From Chionis minor (Eukaryota; Chordata; Aves; Charadriiformes; Chionididae), in the NCBI GenBank assembly GCA_013398295.1, contig VZSF01008207.1, positions 434,621 through 498,620 of the forward strand: a stretch of 64,000 nt of DNA. Reading direction: 5' to 3'. A model generated the notes under the pieces. The model was given only the letters and a program-made list of their open reading frames with translations, was not told where the DNA came from and ran no database searches. The translations under genes and the position numbers were made by a program. Shown here piece after piece: positions 1-13,173 of this stretch. Position 1 is the first letter of the stretch, and the number at the start of each line of letters is the position of its first letter.

Positions 1-1600
1 CAGCCTCTTCACTGCTTTGACTGTTTTCAACCGCTAGTCGGGTCTTTTCCTTTCTTTTCATTACTTGTTACTGCTTTGACTTCTTTCCACTGCTTTTCAG
101 TCCATTCCCTTCCTCCCCACCCACCACCGCCTCTTGTCCATTCACTTCGTTTCTTTGACCTTTTGGCTGCTTTTTAGATCTTTTCCTGCCTCCCCTTTCT
201 TTGCTTCCCTTCCCTGCTTGCTCCTTCCCTGTTTTTCACTGCTTCTCCCTGCTTTTGGCTGCCTTTGGCTGCCTTTTCCCGCTTTCACTTTATGCACTCC
301 TTTTTTCTTCTCAGATGGTTTCCCCCCTCTGTTCTCTACTTTTCCTTTTCCCACTTTTCACTGCTTTAACTTCTTTAGGCTGTTTTTCTGGTCTCTGGTT
401 TTCCCTGCTTGTCACTGCTTTGACTCCTTGTCCTTGCTTTTCATGTCTTGTGAGGTTTCCCCGCTCCGTCTTCTTTTCTCTGTTTTCCCTGCTTTGACTG
501 CTTTTTCTTCTTACGTGCCTTACACTATTCTGAATACTTTTTGCTACTTTTCACTGCTTTTCTGCTTTTCAGGTCTCATCCTCCCTTCCTTTTCCTACCC
601 TTCTTTTCCCTTCTCTTGCTCTTTTTTCCTCCTTTGGCTTCTTGTCGCTGCTTTTCAAGTCCTTTATCCCCACCCAGCCTCACTTCTTTACTCTTCCCCA
701 TCTGTCTTCTTTCCCTGTTCCCCTTCCCCCATCTTCTTAGTCTTTCTCCATCTCCCTCTTCCTCCTCTTTCCACTTCCCCTTTCCCTTCCTGCTCTTCAC
801 TGCTTTCCCCTGCTTTAACTTCATGTTGTCAGTTCTCACGTATTGTCTTTTCCTCCCTGGTTTTCCCTTCTATGCTCCTTCCTGCTTTTCACAGCTTTGA
901 CTTCTTTTCACTGCTCCTTGACTTCTTTCATCCCTTCTTTTCCTTTCCTGCTGTTTCTTTTTGCTTCTGTTGCCCACTTCTTTCAGCTTTTTTGCTGCTT
1001 TCCTCACCTTTTCCACACTTGTCCAAGATACACACTGCTTTGATTTATTTTCCCTTTCAGGTCTCTTCATTTTCCTCCCTTCTTTTATTTTCTTTTCATG
1101 CTTGGCACTGCTTTGACTTCTCCTCACTCCTTTCTTGCTTTGCTTCTTTCAAATTTGGTTTATCTCTTTTTCTCTTATGTTTTATTTTTTAATTTCTTCT
1201 TCTTTTTCACTTTTCCTTCAGCAGTTCTGTCTTCTTTCACTCCTTACAACTTCTTTTTCTTTTCCTGTCTTTGCTTTGCTTTCATTTCTCTTTTCAAATG
1301 CTTGCATCTTTCAGGTTTTTTACATTGTCTTCTTTCACATCTCATCTTCTCACTTCGACTTCTGTATCTTCTTTCACTTCTTTCATTTTTTTTCTTTTCA
1401 CCACTTTTCACTCTTTCTAATATCTGTAACTTCTTTTCACGTTTTTAACTACTTTTCTTTCTTTTCATATCTCTCCCTTTCTTTTCTTTCCCCTCTTTCC
1501 TCTTATTGTCTTCTTCCCTCCTTCCTTTTCTCCCTTCTTCCTTCCCCCATTTCACATCCCTCCTGTCCTCATCAGCATTCCGGTCAGCCTCTCTTATTGG
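1..1600. repeat. Degenerate pyrimidine-rich tandem array (minisatellite-like)
   Basis: The plus strand is almost entirely C and T for about 1.6 kb. Within it a phrase close to TTTTCACTGCTTTGACTTC recurs, for example near 8, 67, 235, 356, 411, 546, 793, 886, 1033 and 1103. A second phrase close to GCTTTTCAGGTCTC recurs near 83, 427, 558, 646 and 1055. Copies are strongly diverged and spacing is irregular, so no clean unit length can be given. The array touches the left edge, so its full size is unknown. The scarcity of A and G removes stop codons, giving an open frame of about 350 codons (134-1192, rich in Phe, Ser, Leu, Pro). I judge that frame compositional and not a gene. Confidence 0.85.
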
Positions 1601-4600
1601 CTTCAGTACATGGAAAAGGAAATAAAATTCACGTATTAAATGTATTGGCAAAAATCAAGTGTTGATAATTGTGAAAAATTCTAATCTTACTTTATTACTT
1701 TGATACCTTGAAGTTATTGCTGTATCTTTCTCTTCAGTTAAATCCATTCCAATCACTTGACTGTAGTAAGGAGTTGATAGTTTTAGGAGTCAGAATGCAT
1801 GCTGTAGTATGCTGATTGTTATGGTTTGAGAAACCCACAACAATTTGTGTCGTTTAGACAATTATTGTATCTCCCAATGACCCCTTCCCACCCAGGAGGG
1901 CAAGCTGGGAAAAAACAAGGAAACATGGTGGCTGAAATATAAACAGATGTCATAGAATAAGACTAGATAATTACCATTCATAACACCAAAGAACTAATAT
2001 TGATCCCAATGCCAATATAAAATATACAGGGATTATAATCAGCCCATTCTATCAGTAGGAAGCTGTGTGTTCCCAGCAGTGAACAGTAAATGTCGGACAC
2101 TGCGAGCCCTATGGCTTCGAGAGGAAGGGAAGGCCCCAGGGGTCTGGCACCAGGGCAAGAAGTCCTCCAGATTGCCACCATCAAGGGACAGTGAGCTTTG
2201 CAGCAAACTTGCTAATTTATATATTGAATGTGATGCTCATGGTATGAAATAATCCTGTTGGACAGCTGGGTCAAGTGCTCGACTCTCGCTCCTCCTCATC
2301 CCTGCACCTGGTGAGCTCGAAAACACTGAGACCTTGAAGCCCACACACCATAGCTGGCTATAAAGTAAATATTTTCACAAATTCAGACACTAGAGTCTTT
2401 AATTAAAAAGTACAGTTTTCCCCAGCATTAGAAGGAAATTAGTCCTGTGTCGCTCAAAGCGGGACACAGATACAAAGTAAAGGTAGTGTTTATACTTACG
2501 GACTTGCAGACAAGGACATGAGGAAAAAAGGTCTGATGCAACAACTGAACATTTCATTCTCAAATAAAGCATTTGGCTTAGTTTTGAGAGAAGCAGGATT
2601 ATAATTTTGCCTGTCCATAGGGGTTCAAAGAATTACTCTCATGCCACTATAGGGGTATCACTTCTTTCATGTAATTTCAGAATAGAAGAGAAGGTGAAAG
2701 AAAAGGAAGAAGAGGCACTGTGCACCCCAGCTCTTTTCCTCCTAGCATTTCCTAGAAAAGGAGAGGGTTAGGATTAAGACCCTTTGTACAAAAGAGTGAT
2801 GTGAAACGGGTGTCAAGTACCTTTGATTAAGCTGAAAACACCATAAGGGTAGCATGAGGGCAGGGAAAGCAAAGCTATAAAAACTCCGTGGGGAGTTAAT
2901 GCAGGGCTGTAGGTCCTTGTGAAGGGAGGGAAAAGGTCCAGGAATTCTCTATAGCAGCACTTCATGCTTTCAAACGTCTGGGCTGCCGGCAAAATGGTGC
3001 TGGTGGCTGGAGGCAGCTCTGCACAGCTTGCCTGCATCCTGCAGACTGATCTCTGTGGGGACTATGGACGCATACTGGTTTTACACTGGTGGGGGTTCAT
3101 TTCATGAAGGCTTGCCAGTGGCTTTCATTTTTATCGTGTTTTTTATAAACGCACTAGGTGTGCAAGTTGTTAGTTAAAGAATAGAATAATGCAATGGCAA
3201 TAAAAACCCCACCTTTTGAACATACTAAAAAATTAATCTGCTATTTGGCTATCACCACAATATCACTATAAACTATCTGCTTGCTAGCTTTTTCTAGGCA
3301 CTGTGTTATGACAGTATTTGAGCATCATGCAGTATTTACAATACACCTAATGTCACATTCTCAGATTTATAATTTCTTTGGGGGAAAGACCTTAACCCAA
3401 GGCTTCTAGGTGTATCTTACAACAAATCCCCAAAACTAGCAGCAATGGAACAGCCAGTACATTTGCTTCTACATTTTTAAAAATTTATTTTTATTAGGAA
3501 TCAGAGGATCAATATAAACATGATATAGGCCTTAAATATTAGTTACAGTTTCAAAGCAAACACTTGAATATAAACCATACAGTTGAAGACAGATGTAATA
3601 AAGAAAAGTAAAGGTAGTACTAAGAAGCAACTAAAATGAATAAAAATTATAGTATAATTTGTTTTTTAAAAATAGAAAACACTGTCAGGAAAGGAAAAAG
3701 TCACATACAGCACCACAACAAAATGAAAATTTGAGGCAAGATGCAGCAGAAAAGAAGGTAAGGACTTTCAAAGGAGAGTAATTATACATAAAGTAATTTT
3801 GATGGTAAAGGGAGAATGACTCTGAGAGAACTGGTTTCCACATTAATTCCTGACACTCATAGATTTTTTTTTTTTTTTGTTAATTATTTATTAATTTAGT
3901 CTTTAAAAAGAGGGGGAAAGGATAAAGGGAAAAGGGCAGAAAAGTTTTGACTTTACTCAACCTTCTACTGTTTTTCTCATCCTCTTTTTTGTTACCTAAA
4001 GAAAAACAAAAGGAGCGAGAAGCTTGTCAATAAGGCTGGTCTGTTTAAAATAGGAGATTTTCAATCTGTGGATGCCTGGAAAGTGAACTACTACAAAGTT
4101 TGTAAAGTTAACCGTAGGAAGCAAGTTTGTTGTCAGTAGGTTGAAATTTGCTTTCTCTAGACTGCAGAAAGTACCGAGAACTGGAGCAAAGCATGATAGG
4201 CAATAGTAACAACAAAAACATAAATTCACAACCTGGTCACCTTGATTTTTGGAATGTGAGATGGAAGCATGAGATGAATTTGATAATGTCAACTTTAAGT
4301 AATTCATTGATTACGTTTCATTATACTGGATTTAACTGGAAGTAAGTAATGCTAAGTGGTGGTTGAATTATTACACTAGCTTTCTGCCCTTGAAGTTCAG
4401 ATTTACAATGTGAATTACGAGTAAACTATGCTGGAGGACCCTGTCGTATTTCCAGTCAACCTTTATCTATATTATATTGTATTGTAATGTTTATCCTGCA
4501 TTTTCTTATTGTAGGATATGTACCAATGAAGCGTAAAGACCCTGAGAAAATCCATTATTTAGGTAGATTTCTAGGATTCTTTTAAAGGTAGTTTTCATAG

Positions 4601-5011
4601 ATATATTATGATTTGGCAGTGCAAGACAGTATTTGTTCGAATCGTGGTTTATGGTATGCATCTGATTTGCACTCTCCGCCTTCCAGCATATTCCCTTGGT
4701 ACCCGTCTTTCAATGACAAGTGCAGCTTCTAGTAAAACAAGTACCGCATGTAAGGGAGATACGGAGATGGTGTAGAATTTTTGGCCCATAACCAGTGTAG
4801 AGAAGTCACCACAACTTACTTAACGTTGAAGACCTGAGGCAGCCTATGGATTAATGAGATTTAAAGCAGAGTCAGTCCTCCCCCTGTCCATGCCTTTCTT
4901 CTCTACTCCTGTGATGCAGCACTGCATTTCAGTCTTTGTCTCTCCTTGAAGTGCTTGAAGAATTCAATGTTGCCTCTGCAACAATATCTCATCCCTGCCA
5001 AGAACGAGATA
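1601..5011. other. Non-coding stretch, no gene seen
   Basis: This is AT-rich sequence with no convincing coding frame, RNA gene or recognisable mobile element. The only simple feature is a 15-base T run at 3864-3878. If gene order follows mammals, this lies between the 3' ends of DYRK1A and KCNJ6, but no DYRK1A exon is visible. Confidence 0.6.
3864..3878. repeat. Poly(T) run
   Basis: Fifteen consecutive T followed by GTTAATTATTTATT. No element boundary is recognisable around it, so it is a simple repeat. Confidence 0.9.
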
Positions 5012-5592
5012 TTAGTGCAGTCAGCAGGAGCAGGGAAGTGACTGTGCCCCCGTACTCAGCACTGGTGAGGCCGCAGCTTGAGCACTGTGTTCAGTTTTGG
5101 GCACTGCAGTATAGGAGGGATATTGAGGTGCTGGAGCGTGTCCAGAGAAGGGCAACGAAGCCAGTGAGGGGTCAGGAAAACATGTCTTATGAGGAGCAAC
5201 TGAGGGCATTAGGGTTGTTTAGTCTGGAGAAGAGAAGGTTGGGGGGAGACCTTATCACTCTCTACAACTGCCTGAAAGGAGGTTGTAGTGACGTGGGTGC
5301 TGGTCTCTTCTCCCAAGTAACTAACAATAGGACAAGAGGAAATGGGTTCAAGTTGTGGCAGGGGAGGTTTAGGCTGGACATTAGGAAAAATTTTTTCACT
5401 GAAAGAGTTGTCAAACATTGGAATAGGCTGCCCAGGAAGGTGGTTGAGTCACCATCCCTAGATGTGTTTAACAGTCGTGTAGATGTGGCGCTTAGAGACA
5501 TGGTTTAGTGGCGGCTGGGTAGGGTAGGGTCAATGGTTGGACTAGATGATCTTAAAGATCTTTTCCAATCTAAATGATTCTATGATTCTTTT
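5012..5592 (+). mobile_element. CR1 LINE 3' fragment, 5'-truncated, with long open reverse-transcriptase tail
   Basis: The stretch begins at the common CR1 phrase GCAGTCAGCAGGAGCAGGGA. It runs through the conserved C-terminal part of the CR1 ORF2 polyprotein (residues such as [44 protein letters not shown]) to a stop near 5508. It ends with the CR1 3' UTR (GGTTGGACTAGATGATCTT) and the tail repeat AATGATTCTATGATTCT. The frame is open over about 165 CR1 codons, so this copy is less decayed than most fragments of its kind. It is severely 5'-truncated and lacks the endonuclease and catalytic reverse-transcriptase domains, so it cannot move. CR1 insertion normally leaves no target duplication and none was seen. 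The open frame extends upstream to 4936, but the residues before about 5012 do not look like CR1. Confidence 0.95.
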
Positions 5593-8500
5593 CCATGATG
5601 AGATGAGTATTCACACAAGTCGTGCAAATAGTTGAGCATACGTCCACAAAGTTTTCTTTCCAGGAGCACATTTAGAATGACGTTTGCTTGCTTGGATGTT
5701 CAAGGAGAACAGACACGAACTCATCTGAAACAAATTTTCTGCTCTGATCTAACAAGTCCTTGTTGAAAAGGCTCTTTGGCATTTACACAGTTCTAATTAT
5801 TCTGATATTTTCTGTGTGCTGTGTCTCTCATTCAAGGGCTTCTGGTATCTATGGTAAATCCGCTTTGTTTTACCTTTCTCTCATCTTTCTGTGTCCTCAG
5901 GTGAACATATCTACTCTTTGTCTTTCTGAAAATGAATCTGCCTGTTTAGTATTTCTTCCTGTTGATGGCGTCAATAATGAAGTTTTAGTAGTTTTTCTTT
6001 GTAACCATGAAAGGCTTGTTGTGCCAAGGTTCTTGCTCAAGCCACTTTATACCATGTGGAAATCAGCAGTAAAACCAAAGTATCCAGTAATTAAGTCATC
6101 CAGTTTTGGAAATTAACCTCTGGAAGACATATTACTCTCATCCAAGTACCAGTTGCGCAGGCCATGACTGTAATGAGTTTAACATTGTCCCCTGCTTTTC
6201 AGCCAGGTTTTGTTTGTGGGTTTGACCTCTAGAAGGTAAAGCCTTCTGTTTGCTCAAATCTCTGCCAGTTTGACATGAGTTTCCCTTGAGAAGAGAACCA
6301 ATGTCGTGATTTTTATGCCTTGCTGTTCATTGCTTCTTCCACAAAGTACAGCATGGGCAATTTAATTTCAGTATGGGCTTTTCCTGGTTCAAATGTCAAA
6401 ATATTTTCTGTTAAAATGTTCCAAAGTTTTTTGGCTCTGGACTTTTTGGCTGTATAGGTGTTTTAAAAATGATGCAAAGCATATGCTTAAAGAAAATGTT
6501 TTTCTCATAGCAGAAAACATCGGGATTTTAGTTATTCTAAGTGGAAATGATTTGAGCGGTTTAGTTGCTAAATGTAGTAATTATCGATAATTTGAATAAA
6601 TGACTGAAAATAGGAACTCAGGATACAGGTAATTTATGTAGCCTTATCTATAATTATCCATCTTGCCATAAAATGAAATAATCTTTATGGCATCTCATTT
6701 TCTGTTTTGTTTAGTTACTTTTTCTCTGATCAAATATTACAATTAAATTCAGAAAGATTCAAAAATGTTTTTGTAAACAGAAGTCATTGACTTAGAAGAA
6801 CACGTCCAAGAATGATGTGGGTTTTAGCTGAGATTGATACAACTGCAACTTGTAACTGTGTGTTCACAATACACCTCTTAACACTTGAAGACATTTTTCT
6901 TTAAACAAGCTTGCTTTTCTTTTCTGATAGCTGTTTTGATATTCTTATATGTCGCATCTAGAAGTTTCTTTGGTGGAACAGTCTAGAATACCTTGAGGAG
7001 GTAATATAATAATTTCCATGAGCAGAAATGCTAATTTAATTCTTACCATCTTTGAGCTCTACAATGAAAAACATGGCTGAAAAACAAGAAAATACATATT
7101 TTTTTTGCTCTATGTTGCAAAACTTATGCCTTCATGTGCCTGCTTATAATCACTGATGCTTCTCGTGCATTAAGAATAGTAACCAAGAAAAGAAACACGC
7201 AGAAGAAAATGTAATTAACTGTATCATGATCACTCTCAGAAAAACTATGCTCTACTTGCATCATATTTCTGCATTCATATCTTCTTCCTCATTACTATAA
7301 CTTTAGAAGTCTCTCTGCACTATCTTCCCCCTGCTTTGTTTCCTTTCGACAAAGGATTCGTCTTCTTAAGGTTTTCTAGTTCTGGCAGAAAACAATAAAT
7401 TGGGCAACACAATGAATCTACTTACCGGAGTGCTCCACTTCCATTTTCATGGAGGAGTCATCACAGAACCTGAGCTCTGAGGAGATAAAGAGGAAAGCAG
7501 GAGCAGAGGAAAGGAGAAAGAAACCAGGCAGTTATTCATTAATTACATTAAAGTTTATCTATCTACCCTCCTTTTGTGATACTGTGTTTGTGTCACATCA
7601 TCTGTGTGCAAGATTATGAACTCGTTGCAGTAGAAATTGGGAAGAGACCGACCGATGCACCTGCAGATCATCATTACAGAAGGGCGAAAGCTAGGTCAGG
7701 TATGTGTTAGTGGTCCTTAGTGTAATTAAGGAGCCCCCAAAACCAGTCAATGCCTCTGAGAATCTCTGCAGTCCCCTGAACTGTAACTCTACCCGTTTTA
7801 TTGCCAAGAGGTCCCTCCTCACCCCATTCATCTTGTGAAAGGTTTCCAGAAAACTTTTTCATGGCTCCTGTCTGGATGGTCTGCTTTGGGAAAGCCTTCT
7901 CCCTGAAAATAGGGCACTTGTCCACTATCAATCTGGTGTGAAAGGGCCATCTCAAGGTAATGCTCTTTTGAGACTCTCTGCTGGGTTTCTTACAGCACTA
8001 AGCACTCCTTTGGCAGATTAGTTAACAGGTCTCTTCAGCCTGTGGAAATAAATATTATATTGTGTGGATGAGCAGCATGTGAAAGCCAAAGAGCTCTGAT
8101 CAAAGTCTGCTAGTGAGTTGTGTGGCAGTTACACCACCTTTAGATGGTACCTCCACAGGATATGCCAGTCGTTGGTCACTCCTGGACCAGAATTCGGCAA
8201 AGGGGAGATTTCTTCCAGAGTGACCCTTGGCCCTGTGCTCACATCGCTAATGCAGTCATGTTTAAATGAAGATGCTGGGCAGTAAAGAGTGACAGAGGTG
8301 TAGGCAGATATTCCCTTCTGCCATGCCTGCTTTGGCAGCCTTATGACAGACAACTGCAACAAAGGTGCTTAGGTGCTGGCGTGAGAGTCTCCAGAGATTA
8401 CATATCGAAGCTATATTATAGGAGCTGCATTTCCAGAGGAGCTTTGTAGTATAGTTTGTATTTTTTTCTTCTCACCAAATTTTCAGTGAGCTATTCAGCG

Positions 8501-9464
8501 CTACATTAGGAGTGACTATAAATGGAGAAGCAACTTTTAAGCTGGTATTTCAGGCTTTACAACTCTGAAGACCAGAACAGCTCACTGTGTTGCTGTCTGT
8601 GACCATACTTAGACGGGGATCTCAAATAAGGAGTAATAAAATAGTTTCTCTCCTGCTGTAAGATATGTGTGACAGTTGGAGCCATTCAGTATCTTTGTGA
8701 AACCATTTATCTTGAAGAGCGAAAGTCCTCCTCAAGTTTTAAAATCTTTGTTACAAACCAGAAATTAATTTACATTTCTTAAAGTGGTCTTTCTTATGGA
8801 TTACACCACCGACAGCTTTATTTTTTTGACAAGATCGTTGCCAGCAACTATAATAAAATAAGAATTCTGGAATAAAGGTTGAATCTTACAAATGGTAAAA
8901 ATACTTCCAACCAATCAGTCTTAGAAAAATTCAATTATCAAGTTAAAAAAATGGTCTCTTTTAAAACTTATTCATAATTTCCACACATAAGTACAACCAC
9001 TGAGCTGTCTTTAAAAAGACTTTTAAAAAGAAAGAGAGAGGACAGGATGAGAAATAGGAGAACAAAAGGCAAGTGTACCATTCAGCAGTGTTTAAAGTTA
9101 GAAAAATAGACAACAATGTGATCCAAAAAGTCATTTATTGCTAATTCTGTTGAGGTAACATTTGATTTTGCAAAGTAAAGAAAAATTCATGGTGGCATTC
9201 CTATGAGGTACTTAATTTCCTTTTTTGTTATGACAGTAGCAAACAGCTGTGGATAGTACAAAGGGGAGTCTGGCTAGGAAGTCTCCTTGCCTTGCTCAGC
9301 GTATGTTTTGCTGATTGCTTCTTTTCTGAATGTTTCTTCTGAATGTTTTGGGAAAAGAAACTCAAGCCTCCAGGCTGGCATTTAGATGAAGGCTAAAAAA
9401 CGATATTAAAACTATACACCTTGTGATTTAGTACAAAATGTTGCCCGAGTAGCCTGTAAAGAGT
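5593..9464. other. Non-coding stretch, no gene seen
   Basis: AT-rich sequence without a convincing exon or mobile element. Open frames, for example 5760-6116 on the plus strand (118 codons), have no recognisable domain and no supporting codon pattern. Confidence 0.55.
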
Positions 9465-9700
9465 CAGCGAGTCAGGTTACAACACGTGTCTTCCGCCTGT
9501 TGCGCACACCGTGCGCATCAGATTTGCTGCGCTTGTACGGCTCGATTTGCTTTCACGGGTTGTGCTGTTCTTTCTGCACGCACGGTAAAGCTGAGAGCAT
9601 CCAGAATGCCTCAGGCTGGCGGAGTGACTTCGGCAAAGACTGATGATATTGCATGCGCTATGTTTTATTGCAGCTGTGCAATGGCTTCCCGGTGCCCACA
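9465..9700. other. CpG-rich patch in AT-rich DNA
   Basis: By eye this stretch of about 235 bases holds well over a dozen CpG dinucleotides (clusters such as TTGCGCACACCGTGCGCAT, TACGGCTCGATT and CACGCACGGT) while the flanks have very few. Open frames of 74-88 codons on both strands cover it but resemble nothing known. It could be a small unmethylated regulatory element, a recent insertion or an unannotated exon. I cannot choose between these. Confidence 0.5.
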
Positions 9701-11898
9701 CTACTCATTGTATGCCTGTGCCATTCCTGCAAGGCTTCTAGAAGTTCTGTAGGTTACTGTTAGAAGTGGGTGTCTGTCACTCAAAGCTGTAGGTGTAGAA
9801 GATAAGCAAAGGCACAGCTAATTTCTGGAAGGTAATGTCTGGATTGATAACAATCACCCCATTTCATCTTGCTCAGAAATAAAAATAATTATTAATAACT
9901 TGCATACTAATCTTTTATCATGAAACTTTGAAAATTACTATAAGAAACTCTAAAAATCTTGTTTCTAGGGAAATCGTAATGAGAAAACAAGTTTTGACAT
10001 CTATCCAAACCCCCTTTTCTTAATTCTCACTTCTTCTGAGGAAGGAGGGAGCATCCTCTTTGGTGAATGCTTATGCTGCCCTGAGCTCATCCCTCTTCTT
10101 GTCTATATATTTTCTGTTCTGAAAATAAAAAATTTCAAGAGTATGAACAAGTAACTCATGATCTCTGTAGCTGGCTGTAATTTGATCAAGGACAACTAAT
10201 AAAGTACTGGAAGATGAAAAGGACCTGGTTTCCTTCCCCTGAGGGAGGAGTGGTTAAACAATCAGGCAACATCCTAAGGTCTAAGGCACTGGGTTTATGT
10301 TACAAGCTTTCCATACTTTTGTTTCTCCTGTGAAATGGAGGTAGTTGCACTTTCCTGCCTGACAGGGTGTTATGTGAAAGCATATCTGGTAAAGATATCT
10401 TAGCTAGGGGAGAACCTAATTCCATTGCTGGATGATTGGACTCTGGTCCTCTGTGTGTTGTCGATTTTGCCAGTGCAGGCCCATTTCAGGGCTATTTCTG
10501 AGCGCTGTTAAGTGCTTCATTAATACTTTTTAGTTCTCTTCCGAATATTTCCCTGTTTTCTGTTCAGCTTTGTCTTTATAGTGTTTTGTTTTACAGGTGT
10601 GAAAAAGTCTGAGAGAACATTGTTCCCAGAGAACTGATACGGACCTTCCCTGAGCAAAAGGCCGGTCTTGCCCAGGGAAAAACCTGGGAGACATAATCCG
10701 TTGATTGCTCCAAAGCAGAGCTGTCTGCAATTGTCTAACCTAGGAAGTGCTGAGGTCCAGACTTGTCTCATTTTTCTATGACTCTTCTCAGTTGAAACGT
10801 ATTTCCGTCCAAGGCAAAAAGAATATGATATGTCCCTAATGCTGATGACTGCTCTTGGAATTATTGACTTGAACCCAATGGACACTTGGGAGCTGACCAG
10901 TTTTCACCTGCAGTCTGAGTAGGTTTTGAGCCTCTTGCTCAAAAATATTCTGTGTTCCTGCCTTCAGGTAATAAGTGGTACGTTCTCTGTGACGTGATGC
11001 AAATGCTTGTGGAAAATTAAGCCAAGCCTGTTTAAACTTAATTTGTATGTGGCCCAATCACTGTGTACCATGGAAAATTAAGATTAATGCCGTAAATCAT
11101 TTTAGCAGACATTTGCTTCATTGCTGTGTAAATTCAGGCCAGAAACCTTGAGTCCTTGTTTATCTGGGTCAGCTTGCTTCCAGAGCTGTCAAAAGCTTGA
11201 CAAGTCCTCTCAAGTTCTTTAGGAAAGGTGCAGTTAGTTGGGGAAAGAAACCAGAGTGGTACAAGTTAAAAAAACCCAACACCCAAAGCAATGGTGAGGA
11301 GATAAATAGCAAATAAAACTGTAGTATCTGATAATAGAATAAATAATGATAAAAGTGCTCTGAACTTCTCCAACTAATAGAAAGTTGAGTCATAATCGCA
11401 ATATTTGTTATTTAAATGAAAAACAAGCAAACATTATTCTTGACAAAGAAGTGTGGGTCTTTTACTCTGCTCCATTGTTTGGAAAGCAAAGGGAAGAGGA
11501 TGATTCCTGTCTGCGTATCTCTGGCTCTGTACAGAAGGCTCCAAGCCACCTGCATAAACGGTTTCTGCTCTTGAGGAGGCTCTCCGTAGGAGCCTGAGGG
11601 CAGGGAAGGACAGCAGGACTCTGTTTTACAGGGTAGAAGTTACCACCAGGCAAATGAAAGTAATAACAATATTTCAAGTGACAAGCAAAAGGTCCCTGTA
11701 TCCTTACTAGACATTTGGAAAGAGGGTGAGGAACACAATGGCAAATCCCGTAAATGACATGGCGTGGTTAACTTGGGCAAAGTTCATGAAAGCTGTGAGA
11801 AACTTGAGAGGCACCTCAGCAAGCTGGGGAATTCACTGAATGGCACGTGGCCTGCAGTTGGGTATCCACAGCTCAGCAAAAAGGTCCAGGGGGAAGGA
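9701..11898. other. Non-coding stretch, no gene seen
   Basis: AT-rich sequence with no recognisable element. A 121-codon open frame on the minus strand at 10520-10885 has no domain I recognise. Confidence 0.5.
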
Positions 11899-11990
11899 CT
11901 TGGAGAGGAGTGAGAAGAAAGGATGAAGGGAATCGAAAAGCTCTCATGGAGGGAGACTGAAAAGACTCAGGCTGTTTATTTAATGAGAAG
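11899..11990 (+). mobile_element. Possible very old CR1 fragment
   Basis: The run AGTGAGAAGAAAGGATGAAGG, followed by an AAGCTCTC...GAGACTGAAAAGACTCAGGCTGTTTA pattern, parallels the CR1 segment that encodes [25 protein letters not shown]. It is short and diverged, and it lacks the diagnostic 3' tail, so this call is tentative. Confidence 0.35.
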
Positions 11991-13173
11991 GGGCAAAAAG
12001 CATGTAGAAGAATTAAAAAAACCCTCTGGTATGGCATAGTGGAACTTTCTACTTGCCTTTTTATTTGTGAGAAGTACTGTGAAATTGTTTTGCATGCAAA
12101 ATTGAAAATGAATTGAATTTGAAAGTCACAAACTCAAAGCTTTTGTATTCTTTGCCTTGCTAAGCCAATATAGTTCATTTCCATAACTTTCATTGGAGCC
12201 AAGGACTGAAAAGAAAGCATTAGATAGCGTATGGATAATGATTAATCAAAATGAATAGCCAGTACTGAAGAGGAAAACAAACTCTCAACCTTGAAGGCAT
12301 TAATCAGTTCTAATTATTGAAAGGTAGGAGAAAACTTCCTTGCTACTTCTTGGTACATCAAGCTGCCTGTGCTGCTTCCTACTGTAGCTACTCTCTTTGA
12401 AACTTGGGTGCTTGCTGTAGCTGGGGACAAGATACTGAAGATCTCTTCTGTGACCATGTAGGGGCTTTGTCAAAGCCTGCGTGTCCTGCAACCTTCTCCT
12501 TCATCACCAAATCCACATTCGGCTTCAGCTGTATTACATAAAAAGCTCCTTGTCCCCTTTTTTGAATGCTGGCCAAACTTACACAGCTGTGAGTTCAAGA
12601 AGGCGTGTTTTAAAATCCAAACGAGAGAGAGAAGGATTTAGGAGGGTAATAGGAGAACCAGGAAAAAGTAGATCCAAGCGTGCGCATTTTATGGACTTGT
12701 TTTTCCTCTACTTCAGAAGGAAAAGCCTGACAATGTAACTCTTCGTCATGTGAAACAGATTTCAGTCCAACTCAGTCGAAGGGCGTACTTAAAAAATCTT
12801 AAGAGATATTTGAATTAAAGTGGGTTCTTAACACATCTGACATGGTTTGCTCGTGTCTAATTATAGCTACTGCTCTGTGTGTGTGCGTTTGATTTTTGCA
12901 GTGCGGCTGGAGTAGCTGTTTCGCTTGGCAGCCTGTGTGCTGGGCTGTCACCCCTCTCTTCATTCACTGAATTCTGACACTATGTTTAGAAACACCAGCC
13001 ATCCAAAATATAATGAGCCTCATACTTTGCATAGAGACTGCAGAAGTTAAAGCCAATTAAAACAAGTGCCTCAGCATTTGATTCTTTTTTTTTTAACTTC
13101 ATTTTAAGATGTTCTTTTAAGGGAAATTTTTAATGAAATCTATTTTGCTATGGTACACTGAGGATGCATTAAT

